The notes under the pieces: generated by a model
Seen by the model: only the letters and a program-made list of their open reading frames with translations
What the model was told of the DNA's origin: nothing
Database searches by the model: none
Shown here: piece after piece, positions 34,431 to 43,284 of the stretch
Layout: each line of letters opens with the position of its first letter
Position numbering within the stretch: position 1 is the first letter of the stretch
Position numbers and translations under genes: made by a program
Origin: Mycobacterium palustre
GTDB taxonomy: Bacteria; Actinomycetota; Actinomycetes; Mycobacteriales; Mycobacteriaceae
Reading direction: 5' to 3'
Length of the DNA: 48,333 nt
NCBI RefSeq assembly: GCF_002101785.1
Contig: NZ_LQPJ01000157.1
Coordinates: forward strand, 1-48,333

Positions 34431-34464
34431 CGGCGCGATGGGAGCGGGGTCAACAGGTAGTCGC

Positions 34465-34963
34465 TCAGACCGGCAAGATGCCCAGAATGTCCCAGCGCGA
34501 CTTTTATTTGCGGATGCGTGGCTCGGTGATTGCAGGTGCTGACTATCAGGCGAACGAGGCCGGTGCCGCCAACCTTGTCGAGCCATGCCTTATGTGCTCT
34601 GCGGATGTCCTGCCGCACCCACTGAGCGGGCGCGATGTAGTACTCAGGATTTTCGCCCGAGCGGTCGACAAAGACCCAAAAGTGCTTCTTCGTGGGGTCG
34701 TCGCCGGACTTGGCAGAATCGCGCAGGAGGTAGGCGTGCCAAAGATCCGCTGCGCCGTGTCTTGACCTGAATGCCGACCGTTTCCCGCTGTTCGACGTCG
34801 CTCGCCAGGATATCGATACTCGGCGTGTTGCCGCTGAACGTCACGGCGTAGCCACCTCGCCGGTGATCTCGGCCGCAACGTAGTGCTCGCCCGCGCCAGC
34901 AACTTGATTCGGCCGCAGCTTGACATGGGTTGGCGATGCGCCTGAATTTGCCGTCTTATTCAT
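34465..34963 (-). pseudogene. PDDEXK-like nuclease-fold protein gene with three frameshifts
   Basis: From the ATG at 34963 the sequence encodes KLRPNQVAGAGEHYVAAEI. It shifts frame to YAVTFSGNTPSIDILASD and GIQVKTRR, where D and QVKT fit the D...ExK-type core with Q in place of E. It shifts again to KKHFWVFVDRSGENPEYYIAP and QDIRRAHKAWLDKVGG, and a third time to SRWDILGI, ending in TGA (34465-34467). This order matches small restriction-endonuclease-like proteins common on islands. Three shifts in 500 bases mean real decay rather than sequencing error. Confidence 0.65.
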
Positions 34964-35144
34964 CTACTCTCCTAATGCGTGTTGGAGCTGCAGCTAAGTC
35001 CTCGCCAACAGATTCATCGGGCGGCCGATCCGATCATCCTCGGATGTCACAAGGCTGGTTTACCCTCAAATGCCCGAGCTAAAGCGTGCTCCGAGTCCGC
35101 TCAAGCAGCCCCTGAACTGGTAAAACGACAGATATTTTGCTAAA

Positions 35145-35159
35145 TGACAATGATTATCA
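35145..35159 (+). promoter_or_regulatory. Fur-superfamily-like 7-1-7 operator upstream of hsdR
   Basis: TGACAATGATTATCA fits the pattern TGAnAATnATTnTCA, an inverted repeat with a single central base. It differs at one position from the 7-1-7 Fur/PerR/Zur consensus TGATAATNATTATCA. It sits 33 bases before the hsdR ATG in an AT-rich stretch, where a bound regulator would meet RNA polymerase. I see no regulator of this family in the element, so a host FurA or Zur (FurB) would be the candidate. Confidence 0.5.
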
Positions 35160-35192
35160 ATAACAACCGGAATAGAGTGCTCGATAGCAACG

Positions 35193-37874
35193 ATGGAGAG
35201 CGAGAAGGCGACACGGCAAGCCCGCATTGACCCGCGGTTAGCGGCGGCGGGCTGGGCAGTCACGCCGTTCGATGCGTCGATGGCTGCCGACATTCCCTCC
35301 GGGAAGGCCGTCGAAGAGTGGCCGACCGATGTCGGCCCCGCTGACTATGCGCTTTGCGATGAACATGCACTGCGTGGCGTCGTAGAAGCCAAGAAGCTGA
35401 CGGTCGGTGCGCAAGGCATATTGCCGCAGGCCGAGCGCTACGCCAGGGCGATAAAAATTGATCAGGCGTGGCAGGGTGAATTCGGTGTGCCGTTTCTTTA
35501 CTCAACCAACGGCGAAGAGACATGGTTTCACGATGTACGGCGTCCGCAGAACCGCTCGCGCAAGGTGGCTGCGTTTCACACACCGAACGCCCTGAGAGAG
35601 CTGCTCGAACGCGACGTTGAGGCAGAGTTCGCCAAGCTGCGCACAATCCCGCTGAATCCGAAACTGCGGCCGTATCAGGTCGAGGCCAACACAGCCATCG
35701 AGCAGAGTATGGCCAACGGTAAGCGCAAGATGCTGGTGACGATGGCGACAGGTACCGGCAAGACGCTGATGACAGTCAATGAGATCTATCGACTCATGAA
35801 GTCAGGCGTCGCCCGTCGTGTGCTGTTCCTGGTCGACCGCCGCGCACTGGCCGCGCAGACGGTGCGAGCCTTCGCCAGTTTCGAAGCTGAGCCGGGTCTC
35901 AAGTTCGACAAGCTCTACCCACTTTATTCGCAGCGTTTCCAACAGAATGACTTCGATAAGGACGAGAAGTTCGACCCGAACGTGATGCCAAATTCACTGC
36001 TCACGAACCCGAAACTCGGTGACGCGTTTGTCTACGTCAGCACCATCCAGCGGATGAGTATCAACCTGTTCGGTCGCGACGCCGGGATTCACTTTGGCGA
36101 AGGGGACGGCGGCGACGAGGACGCCAACAAGCTCGACATCCCTATCCACGCCTTCGACCTCATCGTGGCCGACGAATGCCACCGCGGATACTCGGCCAAG
36201 GAGCTCGCGGTATGGCGGGACACGCTGGATTGGTTTGACGCCATCAAGGTTGGGCTGACGGCAACGCCGGCTGCCCACACCATGGCCTATTTCGAGAACT
36301 TGGTCTATCGCTACGACTACGAGCGTGCAGTCCGCGAGGGCTACCTCGTGGACTACGAAGTCGTACGCGTGCGCAGCGATGTACGCATGAACGGGGTCTT
36401 CCTCAACGAGGGCGAGCAGGTCGACCAGGTGGACCCTGATTCCGGCGCCCGGCAACTCGATCTGCTCGAGGATGAGCGTGCCTATGACGCCTCAAAGGTG
36501 GAGCGAGAAATAACGGCACCCGACAGCAATCGCAAGGTGCTGGCCGAACTGAAAAAGTACGCCGAAGCGCACGAAGCCGAAACCGGTCGCTTTCCAAAGA
36601 CGCTTATCTTTGCCGCCAACGATTTGCCGCATGTGTCGCACGCCGATCAGTTGGTGGAGCTGGCCAAGGATGTGTTTGGCCGGGGCGAGTCGTTCGCGGG
36701 CAAGATCACCGGACGCGTTGATCGGCCGCTGCAGAAGATCCGTGAGTTTCGTAATCGGCCAAACCCGAAAATCGTTGTCACGGTTGACCTTTTGACGACG
36801 GGCGTCGACATACCCGATCTTGAGTTCCTGGTGTTCCTGCGGCCGGTCAAGTCCCGCATCCTGTTCGAGCAGATGCTCGGCCGCGGCACCCGCCGCTCGA
36901 CTGACTTGCTGCCACCGAAGACGAACTTCGTCGTCTTCGACTGTTTCGACGGCACCCTGCTCGAGTACTTCCGGGCCACCACCGGCATGACAGTTGAGCC
37001 GCCCGAGGGAGACAGCAAGACGATCGCTCAGATCGTCGAGGACATCTGGCAAAACCGCGACCGCGACTACAACACCAAACGCCTCGTCAAGCGCCTGCAG
37101 CGCATCGACAAGAATATGAGCGGCGAGGCCCGGGAGCTGTTTGCCCGCTTCATCCCTGATGGCGACGTCGCTGCTTTCGCAGAGGATCTACCCGCCAAGC
37201 TGCGCGGCGACTTCGCGGGTACGATGAAGATCCTGCGTGACGCCGACTTCCTCAAGCTTTGTGTCGAGTATCCGCGCGCGAGAACACACTTCGTTATCGC
37301 CTCTGGCGTAACCGACACTGTCGAATCCGAGGTCATGATCAAAGCCGGTATTGGCAAGGAGTACAAGCCCGAGGATTATCTGCAACTGTTCGTCCGGTTC
37401 GTCGAGGAGCACGAGCGCGAGATCGAAGCGGTGCAGATTCTGATTGGTCGGCCGAATGACTGGAGTGCGGATGCTCTACGCGAACTGCGAGACGCGTTGA
37501 GTCAGGCGCCGGAACACTTCACCGACGACAATTTACAACGGGCGTTCAAAGCGACCCATCACAAAGCGTTGGTCGACATCATCTCTATGGTCAAGCGCGC
37601 AGCCATTGACGAGTCACCGCTGCTGACAGCCGAGGAAAGGGTCAACGCCGCCGTAGCCAAAGTCGCCGCCGGTCGTCAGCTGACTGACGATCAAACCAAG
37701 TGGCTGGAATACATCCGCCAACACCTGGTGGAAAACCTCAGCATCGAGCGGGAGGACTTCGAAGTCATCCCCATCCTGTCCGCACGCGGTGGATGGGGAC
37801 GAGCTAATCGAGTGTTCGACGGAAAACTTGATGAACTGATCAAAGAACTGAATAAGGAGCTTGTCGCCGCATGA
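35193..37874 (+). CDS. hsdR: Type I restriction enzyme R subunit HsdR
   Basis: HsdR is the motor and nuclease subunit that translocates and cuts unmodified DNA in the R2M2S complex. The 893-residue product has an N-terminal PD-(D/E)XK nuclease (Asp51 ... Glu65-Ala-Lys67), Walker A ATGTGKT (185-191), DECH box (327-330), motif LTATPAAHT and the SF2 motif VI QMLGRGTRR. The C-terminal region resembles the EcoEI-type C-terminal domain. The ATG at 35193 (MESEKATRQ) follows the Fur-like box. Its stop overlaps the hsdM start by 4 bases (ATGA). All catalytic residues are intact. Confidence 0.95.
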   Translation: MESEKATRQARIDPRLAAAGWAVTPFDASMAADIPSGKAVEEWPTDVGPADYALCDEHALRGVVEAKKLTVGAQGILPQAERYARAIKIDQAWQGEFGVPFLYSTNGEETWFHDVRRPQNRSRKVAAFHTPNALRELLERDVEAEFAKLRTIPLNPKLRPYQVEANTAIEQSMANGKRKMLVTMATGTGKTLMTVNEIYRLMKSGVARRVLFLVDRRALAAQTVRAFASFEAEPGLKFDKLYPLYSQRFQQNDFDKDEKFDPNVMPNSLLTNPKLGDAFVYVSTIQRMSINLFGRDAGIHFGEGDGGDEDANKLDIPIHAFDLIVADECHRGYSAKELAVWRDTLDWFDAIKVGLTATPAAHTMAYFENLVYRYDYERAVREGYLVDYEVVRVRSDVRMNGVFLNEGEQVDQVDPDSGARQLDLLEDERAYDASKVEREITAPDSNRKVLAELKKYAEAHEAETGRFPKTLIFAANDLPHVSHADQLVELAKDVFGRGESFAGKITGRVDRPLQKIREFRNRPNPKIVVTVDLLTTGVDIPDLEFLVFLRPVKSRILFEQMLGRGTRRSTDLLPPKTNFVVFDCFDGTLLEYFRATTGMTVEPPEGDSKTIAQIVEDIWQNRDRDYNTKRLVKRLQRIDKNMSGEARELFARFIPDGDVAAFAEDLPAKLRGDFAGTMKILRDADFLKLCVEYPRARTHFVIASGVTDTVESEVMIKAGIGKEYKPEDYLQLFVRFVEEHEREIEAVQILIGRPNDWSADALRELRDALSQAPEHFTDDNLQRAFKATHHKALVDIISMVKRAAIDESPLLTAEERVNAAVAKVAAGRQLTDDQTKWLEYIRQHLVENLSIEREDFEVIPILSARGGWGRANRVFDGKLDELIKELNKELVAA

Positions 37875-39304
37875 CAACTGGTGATGTCGTAAACAAACTT
37901 TGGGGCTTCTGCCACGTCCTGCGTCACGATGGCGTCGACTACGGCGACTACATCGAGCAGCTGACGTATCTGCTGTTTATCAAGATGGCGGACGAGCGCG
38001 GTGCGGAACTACCCGAGCACACCGACTGGCCATATCTGCGTAAGCAGTCCGGCAGTGACCTGCTCGACGCCTATGTCGAGGCGTTGCGCACGTTGGGCAA
38101 GGAACACGGCATTCTCGGCGACATTTTCTCCGGCTCGCAGAATCGTTTCGGAAATCCGGTCAACCTGAAAAAGCTCATCGGCCTGATCGATGAGACCGAG
38201 TGGACTGCCATCGATACCGACGTCAAGGCTGCAGCGTTCGAGGGGCTACTAGAGAAGGCTGCCAGCGAGGGCAAGAAGGGTGCCGGTCAGTACTTCACCC
38301 CGCGCATCCTCATTCAGTCGATGGTGCGCTGCATGAAGCCCGACCCTCGCCTGAGCAAGGACTTCAAGATCTGCGACCCGGCCGTCGGTACGGGCGGATT
38401 CCTCATCGCTGCATATGAGTGGCTGAAGGCTGAGACCAAAGGTGGTGCGCTCGACCGTGATACGGCCAAGCGCATCCGTACCCAGACCTACTACGGCAAC
38501 GAACTTGTGCAACGCCCTCGTCGGTTGGCGCTGATGAATCTCTACCTGCACCAGGTCGAGCCGCACATCACGCTTGGCGATTCGATCTATGAGACACCGG
38601 GCAACCAGCGCTTCGACGTCATCCTGATGAATCCGCCATTCGGCACAAAGGGGGCGGCCCAGGCTCCAGACCGAGAGGACTTCGTCGTCCAGACGAGCAA
38701 CAAACAACTCAACTTCCTGCAACACATCCTGACCACCCTCAAGAAGGGCGGCCGCGCTGCTGTGGTTGTACCCGACAACGTGCTGTTTGCCCAGCAGGCT
38801 GGGGAGGTGTTCCATGTGCTCATGGAGGACTGCGACGTACACACCGTCTTGCGTTGTCCGCGAGGCACATTCAGCCCGTACACCGAGGGCACCAAGACCA
38901 ACGTCATCTTCTTTACCAAAGGCAGGCCGACCGAGCGCACTTGGATCTATGACGCCCGTTCCAACGTGCCAAAGATCACCAAGAAGAGTCGGCCGCTTAG
39001 TCCCAAGCACTTCGCCGAGTTCGAAAAGTGCTACGGCGACGACCCCAACGGACTAAGCAAGCGATCTGAGAAGCAGTCTGCGGAAGGGCGCTGGCGCAGC
39101 TTCACTATCGACGAGGTCAAGGAGCACCACTACAAACTCGACGCCTTCAAGTGGATCCGCGACGAGGAACTCGACGACCCCGACGAGCTGCTCGACCCCG
39201 AGGAACTCATCACTGGGGCGATGGAGGAACTCCACCTTGCTCTCGACGACCTTGCCGACATCCAAAAGGTGTTGGAAGGCAACGGCAACGGAGGACCAGC
39301 GTGA
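37871..39304 (+). CDS. hsdM: Type I DNA methyltransferase M subunit HsdM
   Basis: HsdM forms the N6-adenine methyltransferase core with HsdS. The 477-residue product has the helical N-terminal domain (GFCHVLRHDGVDYGDYIEQL, LLFIKMADE), the AdoMet-binding motif DPAVGTGGF (169-177) and the catalytic NPPF (254-257). GQYFTPR (139-145) is typical. It is intact and begins in the hsdR stop (ATGA). Its TGA overlaps the hsdS GTG (GTGA), so M and S should be made in linked amounts. Confidence 0.96.
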   Translation: MTTGDVVNKLWGFCHVLRHDGVDYGDYIEQLTYLLFIKMADERGAELPEHTDWPYLRKQSGSDLLDAYVEALRTLGKEHGILGDIFSGSQNRFGNPVNLKKLIGLIDETEWTAIDTDVKAAAFEGLLEKAASEGKKGAGQYFTPRILIQSMVRCMKPDPRLSKDFKICDPAVGTGGFLIAAYEWLKAETKGGALDRDTAKRIRTQTYYGNELVQRPRRLALMNLYLHQVEPHITLGDSIYETPGNQRFDVILMNPPFGTKGAAQAPDREDFVVQTSNKQLNFLQHILTTLKKGGRAAVVVPDNVLFAQQAGEVFHVLMEDCDVHTVLRCPRGTFSPYTEGTKTNVIFFTKGRPTERTWIYDARSNVPKITKKSRPLSPKHFAEFEKCYGDDPNGLSKRSEKQSAEGRWRSFTIDEVKEHHYKLDAFKWIRDEELDDPDELLDPEELITGAMEELHLALDDLADIQKVLEGNGNGGPA

Positions 39305-40545
39305 ACGTAATCGACGCGAACACTCTCCCGGGAGGATGGCACCACGTTCGTGTGGGTGACGCACTCAGACTTCAAAATGGCTGGGCCTTCAAAGCAAATG
39401 AGTGGACGTCCGACGGACGACCTATCATCCGAATCCAGAATCTCAAGTCACCAGATGCGACGTTCAGCCACTTCAACGGTGTACTACCGGAGAAGTTCGC
39501 TGCTAGGCGTGGCGATCTGCTCTACGCATGGTCCGGAACGCCGGGTACGTCCTTCGGTGCGCATATCTGGGACGGCCCAGACGCGTGGATCAATCAGCAC
39601 ATCTTTCGTGTCGACTTCTCCGATGAGCAGTTTGACCGCGATTTCTTAAAGCTGGCCCTCGACGTAAACACACGGGCTTACATTGAGCAGGCCCAGGGGG
39701 GAGTCGGATTAGCTCACATCACAAAGGCGAAGCTCAACGACTCTCTTCTGCCTATACCTCCGCTAGCACAGCAACGATTAATTGCTGGAGCAGTACGCGC
39801 GATCGAGGCGAAGCGGCAGTCCTCGGCGACACATCTCGCAGTAGCACATCGCGCGGTCGAGCACTTTCGTCAAGCCGTCCTCGCCACCGCATACAGAAGA
39901 GCGGTCGAGGACGACGCATCCGAAGGCCTAATGCCACTCGCTGCGATCCTTCGAGAGCCACTCAAGAACGGTTACTCGGCTCGGCCGGTCAGCCATGAGA
40001 CCCCCTTTCGTGTTCTCACGCTGACGGCGACCACAAGCGGCTACTTCGACGGTAGGCACTTTAAGTACACCGATGAGTCATTCCCGCAAGACTCACCGGT
40101 CTGGCTGAAGCCAGGCGACATTGTCATCCAACGGGGGAACACGGCGGAATACGTCGGCGTGCCAGCACTATACGACGGCGAGCCGAACGCATACATCTAT
40201 CCCGACCTGATGATTCGAGCCCGAGTTCGTTAGGACATCGACCCACGCTTCGTCTGGTACATGCTGCTCGCGCCTCAGGCGAGACAGTACCTGCGACAGC
40301 GTGCTACCGGATCCGCTGGGAACATGCCAAAGATCAATCAAAAGGTGCTGAATACGGTCCCCGTACCACTTCCTAGCTCGGCAACGAGGTCCGAGATCAT
40401 GTCTCGGCTCGATGCTGCACTCGATCTAGCCGACAGAATCGAAGGACGGTTTCGGTCAGCATCGAAAATCATCGACCGCAGCTCCCAAGCCGTCCTCGCC
40501 AAAGCCTTCCGCGGGGAGCTAGTCGGTTCGGGAGAGCTGTCGTGA
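39301..40545 (+). pseudogene. hsdS: Type I specificity subunit HsdS, interrupted by an in-frame TAG
   Basis: The sequence reads as a normal 414-residue HsdS if codon 311 (TAG, 40231-40233) is passed: TRD1, a central conserved region (PIPPLAQQRLIAGAV), TRD2, then a second conserved region (PVPLPSSATRSEIMSRLD and VLAKAFRGELV). The TAG lies inside TRD2 (ARVR, stop, DIDPRFVWY), and a CAG-to-TAG change would explain it. Without readthrough a 310-residue protein lacks half of TRD2 and the last repeat. Truncated half-S proteins can sometimes dimerise and keep activity with altered specificity, so function is not excluded. The downstream piece has an ATG at 40261. qatA starts in its TGA. Confidence 0.88.
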
Positions 40546-42446
40546 GCGTCCGGCCTGTTCGCCTCTGGTCTGATGAGCCTTCGCCGGTCGACTTACTGGC
40601 ATTCGGCGCGGTAGCTGAGACGGCAGTCGAGGCCGTGCTCGATGACACCCTCGATCCGATAGCGCTTGGTGTTTCTGGCCCGTGGGGGAGCGGCAAGAGT
40701 ACGGTGCTCCGGCTCATCGAGAGCGACCTGAAACAGCGCAGCACCCCTCACGAGAACGAGCAGATTCTCGTAGTCCAGAGCGATCCGTGGCGCTACGACC
40801 CCTCAGTCGGGGCCAAAGCAACGCTTATAAGCGAGGTGCTGACCGCACTTCAGGAGGAGTTGAAGCGCAAGGGTGGCGCATCGGAGAAGGCACAGAACCT
40901 CCTAAAGAAGCTCGCCAAGCGCGTCAATTGGGTCAAAGCGTTGAAAGTTGCAGCGAGGTCGTCGATCACCCTGCAGTTGCCAAACCTCGATGATCTGAGC
41001 GGCCTCATCAACGAAGAGTCTGTCGATGGTGACGAGGGTGAGAGCAAGACACTGGACGAGTTCAGGACCGAGTTCGCCGAACTTCTCAACGACGACGCAC
41101 TCGTTCACGTCAAGCGTGTGGTTGTCCTGGTCGACGACCTCGACCGCTGCCTGCCGGAAACGGTTGTCGAGACCTTGGAAACAATGCGCCTCTTCCTGTC
41201 CGTTCCCAAAATGTCGTTCGTCATTGCGGCGGACGAGGACCGCGTCGCGGACGCTCTCCGTGATCGCTATCCACGAAGCGAACCCAGCGACGAGGAAGAG
41301 GAGCCGGCTCGGCTCTACCTCCATAAGATCGTCCAGACAACTCTGAAACTGCCAGCGCTGAGCCGATTCGACACCGAGGCGTATCTGTTGCTGTTGCAGT
41401 TGCAGAACCGCCCACAGGCTGACTTGAGCCCCGACGCTTTTGCCGACATCCTGAGCGGCTGCACCGAACTGCGTACCAAGGCGGGCTCGCTCGATGATCT
41501 AAGAGTGCCAACCGGTCTCGACATCACCGGTGAGCGGCAGTTCGCGACTCGCCTGACACCGATACTCTACGAGAAGCTGCGCGGTAGCCCGCGTCGGGTC
41601 AAGCGCTTCCTCAATGACCTTAACGTCCGAGCGTCAATTGCCCGCCGTCGTGGTATTGAGCTCGACATCGCTGTGGTGGCGAAACTCATGGTGCTGGAAC
41701 TGCTTTTGCGGGACGGGTTCAACAAGGTCCTGGACTGGCTGGCCCGCGGCGAGCTGCGTGACAGGCTGGCCGAGCTTGAGCGTCTGGCTGGGCGGGTTGA
41801 TAGCGGGCCCTCGACCGAACAGGAAGCCGTTGCGGCTGAGTCGAAAGACAACGTTGAAACCCCAAAGGCAAGCAAGAAGACAGCGGCCAGCAAGACGCCC
41901 CAGGAAGCACCCAAGGAGAAGACCGAGGAGTTTTCGGATAACTTCGTTCGGTGGGCCAAGTTGCCACCCCCAATGGCGAGCATTGACCTCAGCCCTTACC
42001 TTCACCTGGCCGCATCGTTTGGCAGTACGCCGCTTATTGACATCGGCTTGCCGGAGCGGCTACGCGATATTGCGGCCAACCTCCTCTCTTCTTCGCGCAT
42101 CGAGCAAAAGGCAGTGACCGATGACGACCTGCGGGCGCTTGGCGGCACCGATGCCGTCACCCTGATCGAGCATCTAGGCCGGATAGCCCGCGACCGACCG
42201 ACCGAGATGAGCCGTGCGGTCGGGGGAATTTTGCGCATCACCAACGTCGTGCCTGCCGCTGTGAACAATGCTGAGAAGGCACTAAAGGGTTTGCCCGTTG
42301 CGGACATTCGTCCACCAGTCATCTTGCTTTTCAGAGGCAAGCCCGCAACCCAGTTCGCTGCAGTGCTAAGTGACTGGTCAAGCCGCACGTCCGATCAGCC
42401 GCTCAAGAACGCTATCGCCGGCTTGGCGACACAGGGAGCTAGCTAG
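40542..42446 (+). CDS. qatA: Qat anti-phage system protein QatA (KAP-type P-loop NTPase)
   Basis: The 634-residue product is a KAP-family NTPase: Walker A GPWGSGKST (46-54), DPWRYD after it, and Walker B VVVLVDDLDR (193-202), followed by FVIAADEDRV and the RRVKRFLNDLNVR motif typical of the family. A charged linker (about 430-470, KASKKTAASKTPQEAPKEK) separates a C-terminal helical domain. QatA is the ATPase of the four-gene Qat defence system. The GTG start overlaps the hsdS TGA (GTGA), linking the two defence systems on one message. The stop TAG directly abuts the qatB ATG. Unlike some KAP proteins, no transmembrane pair is inserted. Confidence 0.9.
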   Translation: MSVRPVRLWSDEPSPVDLLAFGAVAETAVEAVLDDTLDPIALGVSGPWGSGKSTVLRLIESDLKQRSTPHENEQILVVQSDPWRYDPSVGAKATLISEVLTALQEELKRKGGASEKAQNLLKKLAKRVNWVKALKVAARSSITLQLPNLDDLSGLINEESVDGDEGESKTLDEFRTEFAELLNDDALVHVKRVVVLVDDLDRCLPETVVETLETMRLFLSVPKMSFVIAADEDRVADALRDRYPRSEPSDEEEEPARLYLHKIVQTTLKLPALSRFDTEAYLLLLQLQNRPQADLSPDAFADILSGCTELRTKAGSLDDLRVPTGLDITGERQFATRLTPILYEKLRGSPRRVKRFLNDLNVRASIARRRGIELDIAVVAKLMVLELLLRDGFNKVLDWLARGELRDRLAELERLAGRVDSGPSTEQEAVAAESKDNVETPKASKKTAASKTPQEAPKEKTEEFSDNFVRWAKLPPPMASIDLSPYLHLAASFGSTPLIDIGLPERLRDIAANLLSSSRIEQKAVTDDDLRALGGTDAVTLIEHLGRIARDRPTEMSRAVGGILRITNVVPAAVNNAEKALKGLPVADIRPPVILLFRGKPATQFAAVLSDWSSRTSDQPLKNAIAGLATQGAS

Positions 42447-43283
42447 ATGGGCACTAGTGGGGCCTACGGCGGCGCGGGGGGTAAAGCGGGTCGCGATGTG
42501 GCGGCTGGCGCCGACGAGTGGATCGACAGCCTCACCGGCGGGGATGCCAGTGACGGCACAGGTGTCGATACTGATGGAACTACTGATGGCAGCGATGGCA
42601 AGGAGGTAGTCGAGCTACCGCCTCAGTTGGTGTCTGGTGCGCTGGCGCAGCTGCGTCCACGAGCCCCTAGCGGTGGTGGCAGTGGAGTCGGCGGGATGTC
42701 TGGCGGCGGCCGTGTGCGGGGATCAGGCAGTAGTGGTGGCGGCCGAAGCGGTGGACTGCGACGTTCGACAACTCGTGCTGCCGGTACAGCCGGACGAGCC
42801 GGTGCGGCGGCATACGCCTACGCCACCGGCGACCGAGCCGGCCTAGCCGCGCTGGGGCTCGACTTCGACAGCCTTAGGGCGCTCGGTGATCCGATCGAGG
42901 TAACGCGCCGCATCGTCGAGGCCGCCTGTGGACCGTTGGCCAACGGAACCCTGGAAGAGCACGAAGAGCGCTATGTCGCTGCCAGTGTCGCCGAGTGGGT
43001 GCTCGAACAAGCGGACGGAGGCAGCCCTCCCACGCCTGAGGATATTGCTCGGCATTCGATTGCCACGGTTGTTGCTGAGGTTCTCGTCACGGAGATGAAC
43101 AAAGCGCTAAACGAGCGGCCAGATGAAGTCGCCGCCGTGGCCGAGGCGGAGTTGTTCGAGGCGGCCGAAGTACTTGCCAGCAAGGCGGAGCTATCCGTGA
43201 ATGGGGCCACCGAAGCCGAACTGTCGAAGGCTATCCAGGACGGCATTGGCACACTGGAGCAGATCTACGGAGTGAGCAGCTAG
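42447..43283 (+). CDS. qatB: Qat anti-phage system protein QatB
   Basis: The 278-residue product begins MGTSGAYGGAGGKAG, matching the Gly/Ser-rich QatB N-terminus as I recall it. A low-complexity Gly/Ser/Arg region (about 70-110: GGGSGVGGMSGGGRVRGSG) follows, then a helical, acidic C-terminal half (EEHEERYVAASVAEWVLEQA, ELFEAAEVLASKAEL). QatB is the family-specific component of Qat with no enzymatic motif. It lies between the ATPase and the QueC-like enzyme, with 0 and 1 base between the genes. An exposed N-terminal Gly after Met removal is a plausible target for the QueC-like partner, but that is inference here. Confidence 0.85.
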   Translation: MGTSGAYGGAGGKAGRDVAAGADEWIDSLTGGDASDGTGVDTDGTTDGSDGKEVVELPPQLVSGALAQLRPRAPSGGGSGVGGMSGGGRVRGSGSSGGGRSGGLRRSTTRAAGTAGRAGAAAYAYATGDRAGLAALGLDFDSLRALGDPIEVTRRIVEAACGPLANGTLEEHEERYVAASVAEWVLEQADGGSPPTPEDIARHSIATVVAEVLVTEMNKALNERPDEVAAVAEAELFEAAEVLASKAELSVNGATEAELSKAIQDGIGTLEQIYGVSS

Positions 43284-43284
43284 C

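Noticed and set aside
33562..40233. Genetic code change (TAG read as an amino acid) in the element
   Set aside because: qatA and qatB end correctly in TAG, and no suppressor tRNA is seen here; independent mutations are simpler. The pattern is kept as an observation only.
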